A stretch of DNA of 64,000 nucleotides, taken from Microcoleus sp. bin48.metabat.b7b8b9.023. GTDB taxonomy: Bacteria; Cyanobacteriota; Cyanobacteriia; Cyanobacteriales; Microcoleaceae. The DNA lies in contig NZ_JAAFKG010000031.1 of assembly GCF_013299185.1 (NCBI RefSeq), positions 26,724-90,723 of the forward strand, read 5' to 3'. The notes under the pieces are model-generated. The model searched no databases and was not told where the DNA came from. It saw only the letters and a list, made by a program, of their open reading frames with translations. Shown here piece after piece: positions 45,430 to 54,215 of the stretch (the first letter of the stretch is position 1; each line of letters starts with the position of its first letter). The position numbers were made by a program, and so were the translations under genes.

Positions 45430-45858
45430 TTAGGCGCATTGTTTGCTGAGCCTTTGTTCCCTGATGACTTGACGGATGTGGTTGAGTAGGGCTTCCCAAA
45501 TTGCATCGGCGATCGCCACGGGATACTTGAAATGTTCGAGGTCGTACTGTACGATTATTTCTAGGGGTGCGAGAGTTTGCTGGTTTCGACAACTGGCAAT
45601 TGTGGCGATCGTCTCTTGTTCCCATCTGGCAAATAGTCTGTAGCTGAAAAAGGAACTGCATTTTTGTCCTTTCTTGTTCAGGTAAACAATTATTACTTGA
45701 TGCTGTTTGGGATACACTTTGACTATCCGGTTTACCGGCATTCTCAGAGCTTCGGCTGCTTCTATTTTGGAGATTTGCCAGCGCTGGGGTTTTAGCCAAC
45801 CGGAGGCGGTGAGGCTTTGACGGTTGCTGCGTGTCCTCTGTGTGCGTCTATTAGTCAT
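45430..45858 (-). CDS. Hypothetical cyanobacterial protein
   Basis: A 142-residue basic, soluble protein without a recognised domain. Features are an Arg-rich N-terminus (residues 1-14), a middle with VNRIVKVYPKQHQVIIVYLN and FSYRLFARWEQE, and a C-terminal helix ALLNHIRQVIREQRL. It might bind nucleic acid, but this is only a guess from charge. It is convergent with prfA and 182 nt from a divergent HTH gene. Confidence 0.6.
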   Translation of the reverse strand: MTNRRTQRTRSNRQSLTASGWLKPQRWQISKIEAAEALRMPVNRIVKVYPKQHQVIIVYLNKKGQKCSSFFSYRLFARWEQETIATIASCRNQQTLAPLEIIVQYDLEHFKYPVAIADAIWEALLNHIRQVIREQRLSKQCA

Positions 45859-46040
45859 TATTTTCTGACTGCTGGATCGCGAGAGGTACTCAGATCCAGG
45901 GCTACTAAATTTATACTTTTAATTTTAAACTAAACTTAGTTGTTTGTCAATAGTGACAAGTCAAAGAATAAACTATTGAATGATAATGATTTATAAACTG
46001 ACCAGTTTACTTGTAGGTACGGTCGAGTAGCTTTTAACTT

Positions 46041-46388
46041 GTGAACATCCAAAATAGACAAAAACTTAGTGAAATCATCAAAACAGCGCGCGGAACAATG
46101 AGTCAACGAGCGTTTGGTAAGCTTTTAGGCGTTTCTGCGACTGCTGTTCAGCTTTGGGAAAGAGGCGATACGGTTCCCGATACTGAAAACTTGGGTAAGC
46201 TCGCAGCGAGAGCAGGCTATACTCTGGAAGAGTTTCTCAGCTTTTTGGATGGCAATCCAGTCTCGCAACCACCAGAAATTAACGATATTGTCAAAAAAAT
46301 TCAGTTTTTGCCTCTGAGTCAGGTGGCGCTAATTGCTAAAGCTGTAGCGGATAGATTCGCTGCGTCGGCTGAGGCTGCTGGGGAATGA
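46041..46388 (+). CDS. XRE-family helix-turn-helix regulator
   Basis: A 115-residue protein, GTG start at 46041. The HTH (residues 8-60) has MSQRAFGKLLGVSATAVQLW, with the usual second recognition helix, then ERGDTVPDTENLGKLA. The C-terminal half is helical with QVALIAKAVADRFAAS. It resembles stand-alone DNA-binding regulators or antitoxins; no toxin gene is adjacent. The target is unknown. Confidence 0.8.
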   Translation: MNIQNRQKLSEIIKTARGTMSQRAFGKLLGVSATAVQLWERGDTVPDTENLGKLAARAGYTLEEFLSFLDGNPVSQPPEINDIVKKIQFLPLSQVALIAKAVADRFAASAEAAGE

Positions 46389-46547
46389 GTTAGGATCGAT
46401 CGCGATCGCCCGTTTTGCTTTCGTAGAGTGCGATCGCCCTTAAGAAATTCCACCACAGGTGCATACCACAAGTCGAGTATTTTGTCAAGCCAATATCTAC
46501 TTTGTTTCGGAGTCCGATCGCCCTTATGGACTGACGCACTCCGACAA

Positions 46548-46612
46548 AGAAACCGGGTTTTTACCTAATCTGTCGGTGACAACGAAGTATTTTCCTAAAA
46601 AACCCGGTTTCT
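46548..46612. repeat. AGAAACCGGGTTTT inverted repeat
   Basis: Arm 46548-46562 and inverse 46597-46612. A member of the AAACCCGGTTTCT family and possible bidirectional terminator between the convergent HTH and nuclease-like genes. Confidence 0.7.
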
Positions 46613-46652
46613 GGGCCCCCTATCATCGCCCTTACGAAACAAACCACTCGCC

Positions 46653-47459
46653 CTATCCCTGAGTCAATATGTCTAAAAATTCTTGGACAACGCGATCGGG
46701 TTCTTCGCGACATCTGTTAGCGTCGCAATAGTGGATGATGCTGATACCATGAGATGCAAACAGGCGATCGCGCGTTTCATCTTTTTCTGTATCTGGATGC
46801 CATATTTCCAGAATACCCCATTTGCCTTGGTGGAAGATGAGGAAATCTGGTTCTTGGTTTTGTCGCCCTGCGGGTGTGGTGAGGCGGGCTTTGGAGTTGG
46901 GGAAAAAGAGGGTGTTTGTGCGATCGAGCGCTTCGGCAATTTTAACTTCTTCTTCGCAGCGAAAACGCAGATCGTTCCAGTGATAAATCCGTTCTTTTGT
47001 GCTAGACAAAATTCCCTGGTTATGCGCGTTTTCCGGCTTAATAATTCCATCTGATACTGTATTATAATCAGATATAGTTGCACCCTGTAAATCTGTTGAT
47101 GAATCAGATTCACTTAAGTTGGCGAATGATATTCTGGCTCCGCTTAAGTTAGCACCGCTGAGATTAACTCCAATAACTTGAGTTCGATGTAATGTCACTT
47201 GATGTCGTCGCAAGTATCGCTTAAAAACAGAGCGTAAATTATTTTTTTTTACTTTTTCATCAAAAGCCTCTGAGAGTTGTTTCCAGAGTTTAGCCGCCAG
47301 CGCTTTTATGTATTCATCATTATATTGAGAGAGTTGAGAAATTTCCTCATAGGAACATCGGCCTTCCCAGCATTGTCTAAAGATGAGCTCTTGCACGTCG
47401 TTTAAGCCTTCGCCATCGAGGACTGTTTCTGCGATCGCGATTGCTTCATCAACGGTCAT
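46653..47459 (-). CDS. wHTH (vWA-MoxR conflict-type)-pentapeptide-nuclease-like protein
   Basis: A 268-residue three-part protein. Residues 1-85 match the N-terminal wHTH domain of cyanobacterial vWA-MoxR-associated conflict proteins: VDEAIAIAETVLDGEGLNDV, IFRQCWEGRCSYEEIS, YIKALAAKLWKQLS. Residues 97-125 are a few pentapeptide repeats (VNLSGANLSGARISFANL). Residues 165-268 resemble a PD-(D/E)xK-fold domain: CEEEVKIAEAL, PDFLIFHQGKWGILEIW, DRLFASHGISIIHYCDANRC. The nuclease core has Asp and Glu in the PDF...LEI places, but no Lys follows the Glu, so catalytic activity is uncertain. It looks like an immune or conflict effector without adjacent partner genes. Confidence 0.7.
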   Translation of the reverse strand: MTVDEAIAIAETVLDGEGLNDVQELIFRQCWEGRCSYEEISQLSQYNDEYIKALAAKLWKQLSEAFDEKVKKNNLRSVFKRYLRRHQVTLHRTQVIGVNLSGANLSGARISFANLSESDSSTDLQGATISDYNTVSDGIIKPENAHNQGILSSTKERIYHWNDLRFRCEEEVKIAEALDRTNTLFFPNSKARLTTPAGRQNQEPDFLIFHQGKWGILEIWHPDTEKDETRDRLFASHGISIIHYCDANRCREEPDRVVQEFLDILTQG

Positions 47460-47535
47460 GGCTTATGTTTCCTTGGAGTATATATCTGGTTAATTTTTGA
47501 CAATAATACCATTTTTTTATGATGCTGCATAGAAT

Positions 47536-47645
47536 CCGATCCCCCCTAAAGAGGGCGGGCGGGCACGGGGGCACCGCCCCTACAATGGGGGGACAAGACT
47601 CTTCTCAAAGTCCCCCTTCTTAAGGGGGATTTAGGGGGATCGAGA
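47536..47645. repeat. GATCCCCCTAAA / CCCCCTT-AAGGGGGAT dispersed repeat
   Basis: ATCCGATCCCCCCTAAAG at 47536 is mirrored by TTTAGGGGGATCG at 47632. An inner CCCCCTT...AAGGGGGAT hairpin lies at 47603-47630. Related CCCCCTTAGCAAGGGGGG sequence occurs inside the fructosamine kinase gene. Confidence 0.6.
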
Positions 47646-47693
47646 TATGTGCAACGACCCATTAAATTAATATAAGAGGCGATATTTTAGCAA

Positions 47694-48554
47694 TTAAGGC
47701 TGATGTTCATTCAACCAATTGGTTAAATCCGAAGCTTCTGAAAAATCCAGCAGCGCCTCTCCTAAATCCTCTAATTCTTCTACGGATAAAGTCTGAATTT
47801 GCTCGCGGGTTTCAGGTGCGATCGGACCGATGCGTCGAGTCAACTGGCGAGTGAGGAACGACAGCGCCTCATCTTTCCTTCCTTCAAGGAGGCCTAGTTG
47901 TCTTCCTTCAAGGAGGCCATCTTCGCGAATTTCTTGGTAAATCACAGAACCGCGCATAGTTTCTTTCCTAAATAGTTGTCTGATTAAGTCTTTTTCAAAT
48001 CTCAAACCTGCGAGCACTTGGGTACAAGCGAGTAAATCCGCTTGTTGATTCGGTTCTTCTATTGTAGCAATCTGAGTAGCTATTTGCTCTAACAAAGTTC
48101 GCGGCGAGTTGGTTTGAGATAGTGTCGCCAATGGGAGCAAGCCGGGGACGGACAGCAGTGAAGCGGGGTCTTGTTCCCAGAGGCGGATAACTCGGTAGCC
48201 GTGTCGGGTGTTCGCGTCTGTGTACTCCGATACAAAAACTTGTTCTGAGGCTGTTTGCTGCAAAAAGATTACTACTTGATTGATGGAACAGGAGTATTGG
48301 CGTTTGAGCCTGACGTAGTAGTCTAGCATCCTGAAGGCGATGGTTGGTTCGGAGTAAGGCCGGGTTTCAAATTCCAGATGTAGGATTTGGCGATCGGTTT
48401 GCAGGAAAACGAGAGAATCTGCTCGAATGGGTTCTTGAATTAGTTCGGTTTTGAGTACCTGAACGTCGGTGGGTTCGTCAATTGGTAGCAGCCAGTGGAC
48501 GAAGGCGGCGGGGAATTTTTCGGCTAGATATTTGCAGGTGTTGTCGTAGGCCAA
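47694..48554 (-). CDS. Rpn-family PD-(D/E)xK nuclease/transposase-like protein with DUF4351
   Basis: A 286-residue protein. The N-terminal half shows the Rpn/YhgA-type nuclease core: RADSLVFLQ (metal Asp) and ILHLEFETRPY (Glu-x-Glu). A middle helical region has LEQIATQIATIEEPNQQADL. The C-terminal region repeats GLLEGRQLGLLEGRKDEAL and ends in a DUF4351 domain (LTRRIGPIAPETREQIQTLS, then LGEALLDFSE). Rpn proteins promote RecA-independent recombination and can act as nucleases; cyanobacteria carry many copies. The internal GLLEG repeat is coded by a short DNA tandem (47880-47930). Confidence 0.85.
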   Translation of the reverse strand: MAYDNTCKYLAEKFPAAFVHWLLPIDEPTDVQVLKTELIQEPIRADSLVFLQTDRQILHLEFETRPYSEPTIAFRMLDYYVRLKRQYSCSINQVVIFLQQTASEQVFVSEYTDANTRHGYRVIRLWEQDPASLLSVPGLLPLATLSQTNSPRTLLEQIATQIATIEEPNQQADLLACTQVLAGLRFEKDLIRQLFRKETMRGSVIYQEIREDGLLEGRQLGLLEGRKDEALSFLTRQLTRRIGPIAPETREQIQTLSVEELEDLGEALLDFSEASDLTNWLNEHQP

Positions 48555-48759
48555 GGAAGTTGGGTTGTGAGAGGGGTGATTTAGAAGATTTTAACTCTAC
48601 GGGCATCTATCTGAGAGGAGATTTTTGGGCAACTTGGGGAAAGTCCTTACTTTTTGTCACTTTTTATCACTTTTTCTCACTGACAAAGCTGAGATCGTGT
48701 TGGTAAAGTATTTCACTAATAGCTCGCGAGCAGTGCTCCATAGGTAGCAATATAGAATA

Positions 48760-49584
48760 ATGAATAAGCGATTAAAAATGATATTTCTAACATCTAGCAT
48801 TATATGTACAGTGCTGTTTCCTTCGGCAAGCTGGGCGCAGACTGTCTTGCAAGAAATTCAGCAAACAGGAGTTTTAAAAGTTGGGATTAGAAAAGATGCG
48901 GTGTTTTTTGGTTATGAAGATGGCCAAGGCTGGAAAGGCTATTGTACTACTTTTGCAGGTGCACTAGCAAACAGCCTCAGCCGACGGCTTAACAGAAATA
49001 TTACTGTAGCCGCCGTGCGTTCTACTATTCAAAATCGCGAGGCGATCGTGAGGAACGGAAGTGTGCATATAGAGTGTGGGCCTAACACAATCAGCAGCGC
49101 TAAAGAACAAGTCGAAAATATTAAGTATTCTCAAGCATTTTTTATTACAGGCACACAGTTGCTCGTCACAAATCAAAATAGAAATGTCAACTTGTCAAAT
49201 ACAAGTATTGGCGTCCTTCAAGGTTCTGCTAATTTAGCCACAGTTGCCAGAGTATATCCTCGTGCTGAAATAGTACAGTTTCCCGAAAGATATTTAGGCA
49301 TAACAGCAGTATCGAACGGTAAAATTACTGCATTTGCGGGCGATACGGTTCTTTTGGTAGGAGAAGCAGTCAGACAAGGATTGCCTGTAGATAATTTTGC
49401 TTTATTGCCCAGTCAACCTCTTTCCTGTGACGTATACGGGATGATACTTCCCGCTAACGATTCTCAGTGGCAAAATTCTGTTAATTATTTCATTAATAGC
49501 AGTGAAGGAAAACAGGCTTGGGGTACTTGGTTTGGAGGATTAGTGCCTTATCTCAAAGCAACTATTGATTATTGCAGTAGATAA
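48760..49584 (+). CDS. Periplasmic solute-binding protein, amino-acid-transporter type (SBP family 3)
   Basis: A 274-residue secreted protein. Signal peptide 1-26, cleavage after FPSASWA. The mature protein starts LQEIQQTGVLKVGIRKDAVF, the typical entry of family-3 binding proteins, and continues with GYCTTFAGALANSL, TISSAKEQVENIKYSQAFFI and IGVLQGSANL. These proteins bind amino acids for an ABC importer. No permease or ATPase lies adjacent, so it is an orphan subunit or a sensor. The MORN gene starts 40 nt downstream on the same strand. Confidence 0.85.
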   Translation: MNKRLKMIFLTSSIICTVLFPSASWAQTVLQEIQQTGVLKVGIRKDAVFFGYEDGQGWKGYCTTFAGALANSLSRRLNRNITVAAVRSTIQNREAIVRNGSVHIECGPNTISSAKEQVENIKYSQAFFITGTQLLVTNQNRNVNLSNTSIGVLQGSANLATVARVYPRAEIVQFPERYLGITAVSNGKITAFAGDTVLLVGEAVRQGLPVDNFALLPSQPLSCDVYGMILPANDSQWQNSVNYFINSSEGKQAWGTWFGGLVPYLKATIDYCSR

Positions 49585-49623
49585 ATAAAATAATTCGATG
49601 TCTTGGTAAAAAATTCTAAAATC

Positions 49624-50490
49624 ATGGACGATCGACAAGGTAAATTCAAAGTAATAGTAGTCGGAGTAATTGGAGGAATAGTAACTATTATATGCACATC
49701 TGGCACGATTTTTCAGGATGAAATTAAACGATGTATGGGTTTAAAAGCAGGTTTTTGTCCTCTGACAAATGAGATTACATACGAGACTGGTAGTAGATAT
49801 AAAGGTGATATTTTAAATAGTAAATCGCATGGTAAAGGAGTATGGACTTCTGCCAATGGTGCTCGCTATCAAGGGGAGTTCAAGGTAGGAAATTTCAATG
49901 GCAAAGGGGTATTTACTTATACGGATGGTAGTCGCTACGATGGGGAATGGTTCAATAATAAAAGAAATGGTAGAGGCGTGGTGAATTATGCGAATGGCGA
50001 TCGCCTAGAAGGTGAGTGGAAAAATGGTAGTTATATCCAGGGTGTGTATATTTATAAGAATGGCGATCGCTATGAAGGAAATTGGAGTATTGTTGGAAAA
50101 AATCGCAAGGGCAGAGGTACTTTGACTTATGCAGATGGCAGGCGTTATGTAGGTGAGTTTCGTGACAACGAAATCAATGGTAAAGGGAATATGACTTACC
50201 CTAAAAACAATCAGACACAAAGTTATGACGGTGAGTGGAAAAATGGCAACTATAACGGTGTAGGTACTATTATTTGGTCTGATGGCGATCGCTATTCCGG
50301 GAATTGGCTTGATGGAAAATATCATGGCTATGGAATATACACATGGGCTAATGGCAATCGCTTTGAAGGGCAGTGGCAGAATCACAAGGCCAACGGTTTA
50401 GGAATAATGATATATTCAGATGGCACTCGTAAATCAGGAACTTGGAAAAATAATGAGTTAATTACACCTAGCTTTTCATTAACTCCATAA
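49624..50490 (+). CDS. Membrane-anchored MORN-repeat protein
   Basis: A 288-residue protein from the ATG at 49624. A hydrophobic segment (about residues 10-30) anchors it. Then about nine MORN repeats follow (YxGEWxNGxxxGxGxxxYxxG), from residue 55 to 275. MORN repeats bind lipids or act as scaffolds. Three repeats encode their NGDRY block as GGC-GAT-CGC, a HIP1 octamer in phase with the repeat. A TTG seven codons upstream is an alternative start. Function is unknown. Confidence 0.82.
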   Translation: MDDRQGKFKVIVVGVIGGIVTIICTSGTIFQDEIKRCMGLKAGFCPLTNEITYETGSRYKGDILNSKSHGKGVWTSANGARYQGEFKVGNFNGKGVFTYTDGSRYDGEWFNNKRNGRGVVNYANGDRLEGEWKNGSYIQGVYIYKNGDRYEGNWSIVGKNRKGRGTLTYADGRRYVGEFRDNEINGKGNMTYPKNNQTQSYDGEWKNGNYNGVGTIIWSDGDRYSGNWLDGKYHGYGIYTWANGNRFEGQWQNHKANGLGIMIYSDGTRKSGTWKNNELITPSFSLTP

Positions 50491-50578
50491 CTGTAAAGCA
50501 CAGAGTTGAAGCTCGATCGCCCGCCGCTGACAAGTAGTCTCAATTCTCCAAGTATTAAGCGATTATCTTCATTTTACT

Positions 50579-50677
50579 AGGACTTACGCAAAAAACCCGG
50601 TTTCTGAGAAAAATCGTTCATTTTTACGAGAGATATTGATACAGAAACCGGGTTTTTGACCCCCGTGCGTAAGTCCT
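50579..50677. repeat. MITE-like nested palindrome AGGACTTACGCA...AAACCCGGTTTCT
   Basis: Outer inverted ends AGGACTTACGCA (50579-50590) and TGCGTAAGTCCT (50666-50677). The inner palindrome arms are AAAAAACCCGGTTTCT (50590-50605) and ACAGAAACCGGGTTTTT (50641-50657). This is the most complete copy of the AAACCCGGTTTCT family in the window. Confidence 0.75.
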
Positions 50678-50780
50678 GTTTACCTTACTGTATAGACTCA
50701 TAAATTCTCGCCCTCCAATGCAAATTCCCTCTACTCCATCATACTTTCAAGGATTCTCGCTGCTCCCTAGTAGGCACGAC

Positions 50781-51104
50781 CTAAGCAGTATGAGGTCTAA
50801 CATCAGGTGGTTGAAGCCCCAAAACAATTGATTTAGCCGGAATTCCCGCTGCGACTAACTCCTCAGCAATCAGGCGATCGGTATTATTTGCTTGAATCCA
50901 CACCTGAGAGTCAATAATATCAATATGAATCACGCAATGGTGAATGCGCTGCTCATTAAACCAGCCTATATTCATTAACATATAGCGGTCATTTTGCACA
51001 TCAAAAATTGTTGCGTTTTGCGTCCCGCTGTCACAAACGGGAATCTCAGCGTATTCAGTCAGGAGCTGCTTAACAAGTTTGCGATAATTATTTAAGCTAT
51101 CCAT
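50781..51104 (-). CDS. XisI-family protein (fdxN-element excision controlling factor homologue)
   Basis: A 107-residue protein from MDSLNNYRKLV at 51104. Family motifs are YAEIPVCDSGTQNATIFDVQ, YMLMNIGWFNEQRIHHCVIH and GIPAKSIVLGLQPPDVR. XisI acts with XisH in controlling excision of the fdxN element in heterocystous strains, but is abundant in genomes without the element. Here no xisH lies next to it, so the partner is missing or elsewhere. It is divergent from the BrnT-type gene over 106 nt. Confidence 0.85.
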   Translation of the reverse strand: MDSLNNYRKLVKQLLTEYAEIPVCDSGTQNATIFDVQNDRYMLMNIGWFNEQRIHHCVIHIDIIDSQVWIQANNTDRLIAEELVAAGIPAKSIVLGLQPPDVRPHTA

Positions 51105-51210
51105 TGTACTCTTTCCTAAGATTAGAGATGCTATTATCACCGTAAATGGGGAAATCTCTCTAGAGGAGTTTGGCATACCCACGTAAATCTGACTGTGTTA
51201 AGATTCATAT

Positions 51211-51504
51211 ATGGATACTTTGTATCGGCTGGAAGCCATTGAGTTTGAATGGAACAAAAACAAAGCAGAAAGCAACCTAGAAAAACATGGTGTTACCTTT
51301 GAAGAAGCGACCGAAGTTTTCTTAGACCCCTTCTGCAAGGAAGGTGATGCTAGTTCCGAGACTGAGGAACGTGATTTTATTATAGGGTACTCTATTGCTC
51401 AACGCCTCTTGCTAGTAGTTTATGTAGAACGCAGCGTGCGAATCCGCATAATTTCTGCACGTCCAGTTACCCGTACAGAAAGGAAATTATATGAACAACG
51501 TTGA
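51211..51504 (+). CDS. BrnT-family ribonuclease toxin
   Basis: A 97-residue protein. EFEWNKNKAESNLEKHGVTF at residues 12-31 and EEATEVFLDP following it are the BrnT core. FIIGYSIAQRLLLVVYVERS and RIRIISARPVTRTERKLYE close the RelE-like fold. BrnT toxins cleave RNA and arrest growth. The stop overlaps the next gene by 14 nt, which fits a toxin-first module. Confidence 0.85.
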   Translation: MDTLYRLEAIEFEWNKNKAESNLEKHGVTFEEATEVFLDPFCKEGDASSETEERDFIIGYSIAQRLLLVVYVERSVRIRIISARPVTRTERKLYEQR

Positions 51505-51787
51505 AGAAGAACTGACACTAAAAGTTCGATCGCGCCCAACAACAACAGTATCAATCGAAATCCCAACAGATACCTTAGAATCCCTAAACAAAGTAGCATT
51601 GCATCGAGATATGGCTTTGTCAGCTTTGCTCAGATTTTACATTGGGCAAGGTTTGCGGCAAGATTTAACAAAATTGTTTAGCGATCGCCTCCTGGAAGCA
51701 ACAGCCCAAGTTTTAGCACGACATCTAGATTCAGAAGAAGAAGTTTCAACCATTATTCGAGAAATTCAATCTGAAACAGCGCGGTAG
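51491..51787 (+). CDS. Antitoxin of the BrnT module (ribbon-helix-helix type)
   Basis: A 98-residue protein, overlapping the toxin by 14 nt. TTVSIEIPTDTLESLNKVAL and RDMALSALLRFYIGQGLRQD look like a CopG/RHH DNA-binding domain. The C-terminal helix (DRLLEATAQVLARHL, then EEVSTIIREIQSE) would bind toxin. It presumably represses the module with the toxin. It is not a typical BrnA by sequence alone, so no symbol is given. Confidence 0.75.
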   Translation: MNNVEEELTLKVRSRPTTTVSIEIPTDTLESLNKVALHRDMALSALLRFYIGQGLRQDLTKLFSDRLLEATAQVLARHLDSEEEVSTIIREIQSETAR

Positions 51788-51830
51788 TGCGATCGCCCCA
51801 CCCAAATAGTCCTGAACCCACATCGAGGCT

Positions 51831-51897
51831 AGAAACCGGGTTTCTTGCTAGATATCTAGCTGAGAATCTGCAATTTTTCCAAGAAACCCGGTTTCTT
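51831..51897. repeat. AGAAACCGGGTTTCT inverted repeat
   Basis: Arm 51831-51845 and inverse AAGAAACCCGGTTTCTT at 51881-51897. It lies after the antitoxin gene and could terminate its transcript. Confidence 0.7.
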
Positions 51898-52026
51898 CCC
51901 GTAACTCCTACCAAATCAAAATCTGGCAATATGCTAAAAATCTTTAAAATTTGTTAAGATTAACACGACCTCAGCGCCGGCATCCCATTCCCCGCGCTTA
52001 CCTCCCCTTCCCCAGCCCCCACAACA

Positions 52027-53727
52027 ATGCTGCGACTCGAACACATCAGTAAAATTTACCCCACAGGCGTCGTACTCAAAGATGTCACCTGGGAAGTCAA
52101 ACCGGGCGATCGCATCGGCTTAGTAGGCGTCAACGGTGCCGGCAAATCCACCCAACTCAAAATCATCGCCGGCGAAATGGAACCCACCTCAGGCGAAGTC
52201 ATTCGCCCCGCCAGCCTCCACATCGCCTACCTCTCTCAAGAATTTGAAATCGACCCCACCCGTACTGTTAAAGAGGAATTTTGGCGCGCCTTCAGCGAAG
52301 CCAACGAAGTCCACGAATCTCTGATGCAAGTCCATCGAGACTTGGAAAACTCCACCCCAGAAAATCTTGACCAACTGATCCACAAAATGGATCGACTGCA
52401 ACGGCAATTTGAAGGCTTAAACGGCTACGCATTAGAAGCCCAAATCGAGAAGATTTTACCAGAAATCGGATTTGAACCCGAAGATGGCGATCGATTAGTC
52501 AGCGCTTTCAGCGGCGGCTGGCAAATGCGGATGAGTTTAGGTAAAATTCTCCTCCAAAAACCCGATATCCTGCTGTTAGACGAACCTACCAACCACCTCG
52601 ACTTAGAAACGATCGAATGGCTGGAAGTTTACCTCAAAGGGCTAACAACTCCGATGGTAATCGTATCCCATGACCGCGAATTTCTCGATCGCCTCTGCAC
52701 CCAAATCGTCGAAACCGAACGCGGAGTTTCCAGTACCTACCTCGGCAACTACTCCTCCTATTTACAGCAAAAAGCTGAAGCGCGCGAAGCCCAACTCAGC
52801 GCCTACGAAAGCCAGCAAAAAGAACTCGATAAACAGCAAGCATTCGTAGAAAAATTCCGCGCCAGCGCCACTCGCAGTACCCAAGCCAAAAGTCGCGAGA
52901 AACAGTTAGACAAAATTGAACGCATCGAAGCCCCCACCGGCGGCTTAAAAACCTTGCATTTCCGGTTTCCCCCCGCACCCCGCAGCGGCCGCGAAGTAGC
53001 AATAATTGAAAACTTGGTGCACACCTACGGCGACAAAATCCTATTTTTGGGTGCAGACTTATTAATTGAAAGAGGCGATCGCATAGCCTTTCTCGGCCCC
53101 AACGGTGCCGGAAAATCTACATTGCTGCGCCTGATCATGGGTTTAGAAACGCCCACCGAAGGTACGGTAAAAATGGGAGGCCACAATGTCATCCCCGGTT
53201 ACTTTGAACAGAATCAAGCAGAAGCCTTAGATTTGAATAAAAGCGTGATGCAAACTATTCACGACGAAGTACCCGACTGGAAAAATGAAGAAGTGCGGAC
53301 TTTGTTAGGGCGGTTTTTGTTTAACGGCGAAACAGTATTCAAACACGTTGGCGCTTTAAGCGGTGGAGAAAAAGCCCGTCTGGCTTTGGCAAAAATGCTG
53401 CTGGAACCTGTGAACTTGCTAATTTTGGACGAACCGACAAATCACCTCGACATTCCCGCGAAGGAGATGATGGAAGAGGCGATTAAGAATTACGACGGCA
53501 CTGTAATTATCGTTTCGCACGATCGCTATTTTATTTCCCAAGTCGCTAACAAAATAGTAGAAGTTCGCGACGGCGAGTTTCGGACTTATCTGGGAGATTA
53601 CCATTACTATCTCGATAAAATAGCCGAAGAGAAAGAACTAGCCAAGTTCGCCAAACTTGAAGCTGAGAAGGCGGCTAAGAAAGCTGAGAAAGAGGCGAAG
53701 AAGAAAGCGGCGGCCAAACAGAAGTAA
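52027..53727 (+). CDS. ABC-F family ribosome-associated ATPase
   Basis: A 566-residue soluble protein with two ABC domains. Walker A sites are GVNGAGKST and GPNGAGKST; signatures are FSGGWQMRMSLG and LSGGEKARLALA; Walker B sites are LLLDEPTNHLD and LILDEPTNHLD. The inter-domain arm (about residues 235-290) is the ABC-F hallmark that reaches into the E site or peptidyl-transferase centre. The C-terminus is Lys/Ala-rich and coiled. ABC-F proteins act in translation or in antibiotic ribosome protection; which applies is not clear. Confidence 0.93.
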   Translation: MLRLEHISKIYPTGVVLKDVTWEVKPGDRIGLVGVNGAGKSTQLKIIAGEMEPTSGEVIRPASLHIAYLSQEFEIDPTRTVKEEFWRAFSEANEVHESLMQVHRDLENSTPENLDQLIHKMDRLQRQFEGLNGYALEAQIEKILPEIGFEPEDGDRLVSAFSGGWQMRMSLGKILLQKPDILLLDEPTNHLDLETIEWLEVYLKGLTTPMVIVSHDREFLDRLCTQIVETERGVSSTYLGNYSSYLQQKAEAREAQLSAYESQQKELDKQQAFVEKFRASATRSTQAKSREKQLDKIERIEAPTGGLKTLHFRFPPAPRSGREVAIIENLVHTYGDKILFLGADLLIERGDRIAFLGPNGAGKSTLLRLIMGLETPTEGTVKMGGHNVIPGYFEQNQAEALDLNKSVMQTIHDEVPDWKNEEVRTLLGRFLFNGETVFKHVGALSGGEKARLALAKMLLEPVNLLILDEPTNHLDIPAKEMMEEAIKNYDGTVIIVSHDRYFISQVANKIVEVRDGEFRTYLGDYHYYLDKIAEEKELAKFAKLEAEKAAKKAEKEAKKKAAAKQK

Positions 53728-53856
53728 ATAACTTGAGTGGTAGGGACACGGCTTTTGGAGTGTCCCTACGAATATGTAGCTGTAGGGTGCGAATACATCG
53801 AAACTCCTGAAAGTCGATCGACAATCTTACAGCCACGCACCTTAATTGACAAAAGC
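53728..53856. repeat. TGTAGGGTGCG-type dispersed repeats
   Basis: Short GGTAGGGACACGGC and CTGTAGGGTGCG...CACGCACCTTAA palindromic sequence, related to 17947-18001. No gene is seen. Confidence 0.55.
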
Positions 53857-54123
53857 TATAGCATTTATCAGAAAGATGAGGTATGACTTTCAACAGTTGA
53901 CAGTTGACAGTTGACAGTTGACAGTTCGAGAGCGACCTCTACCCTTAAGTCAGAGGATTGGAGTAATGAATAGTCCGATTTTAATTTGTCCCTCAAATAC
54001 TTGGGGCTGTCAACCAATTCTTTCTGGTAAATGGTTTTTTTTGATGCGACCTCGCTTACTATATAATAAATATAAGAGGGCTGAAGCCCAACAACGTACC
54101 TCACTTTTTTGATAACCGCTATA
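53857..54123. repeat. MITE-like element, copy C, with nested 113-bp element
   Basis: Left end TATAGCATTTATC (53857-53883) and inverted right end GATAACCGCTATA (54097-54123). The interior holds a CAGTTGA array (53894-53926) and the second copy of the 113-bp element (53917-54030). It is longer (267 bp) than copies A and B (107 and 112 bp). Confidence 0.7.
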
Positions 54124-54215
54124 TATTATTAGTTAAAGTACCCTTTGTAGGAGTGCGTGCTACCAGATGTTCGATTTGGTTGAAAGATTGTTGAGGGCGA
54201 CGCACCCTACAGCTT

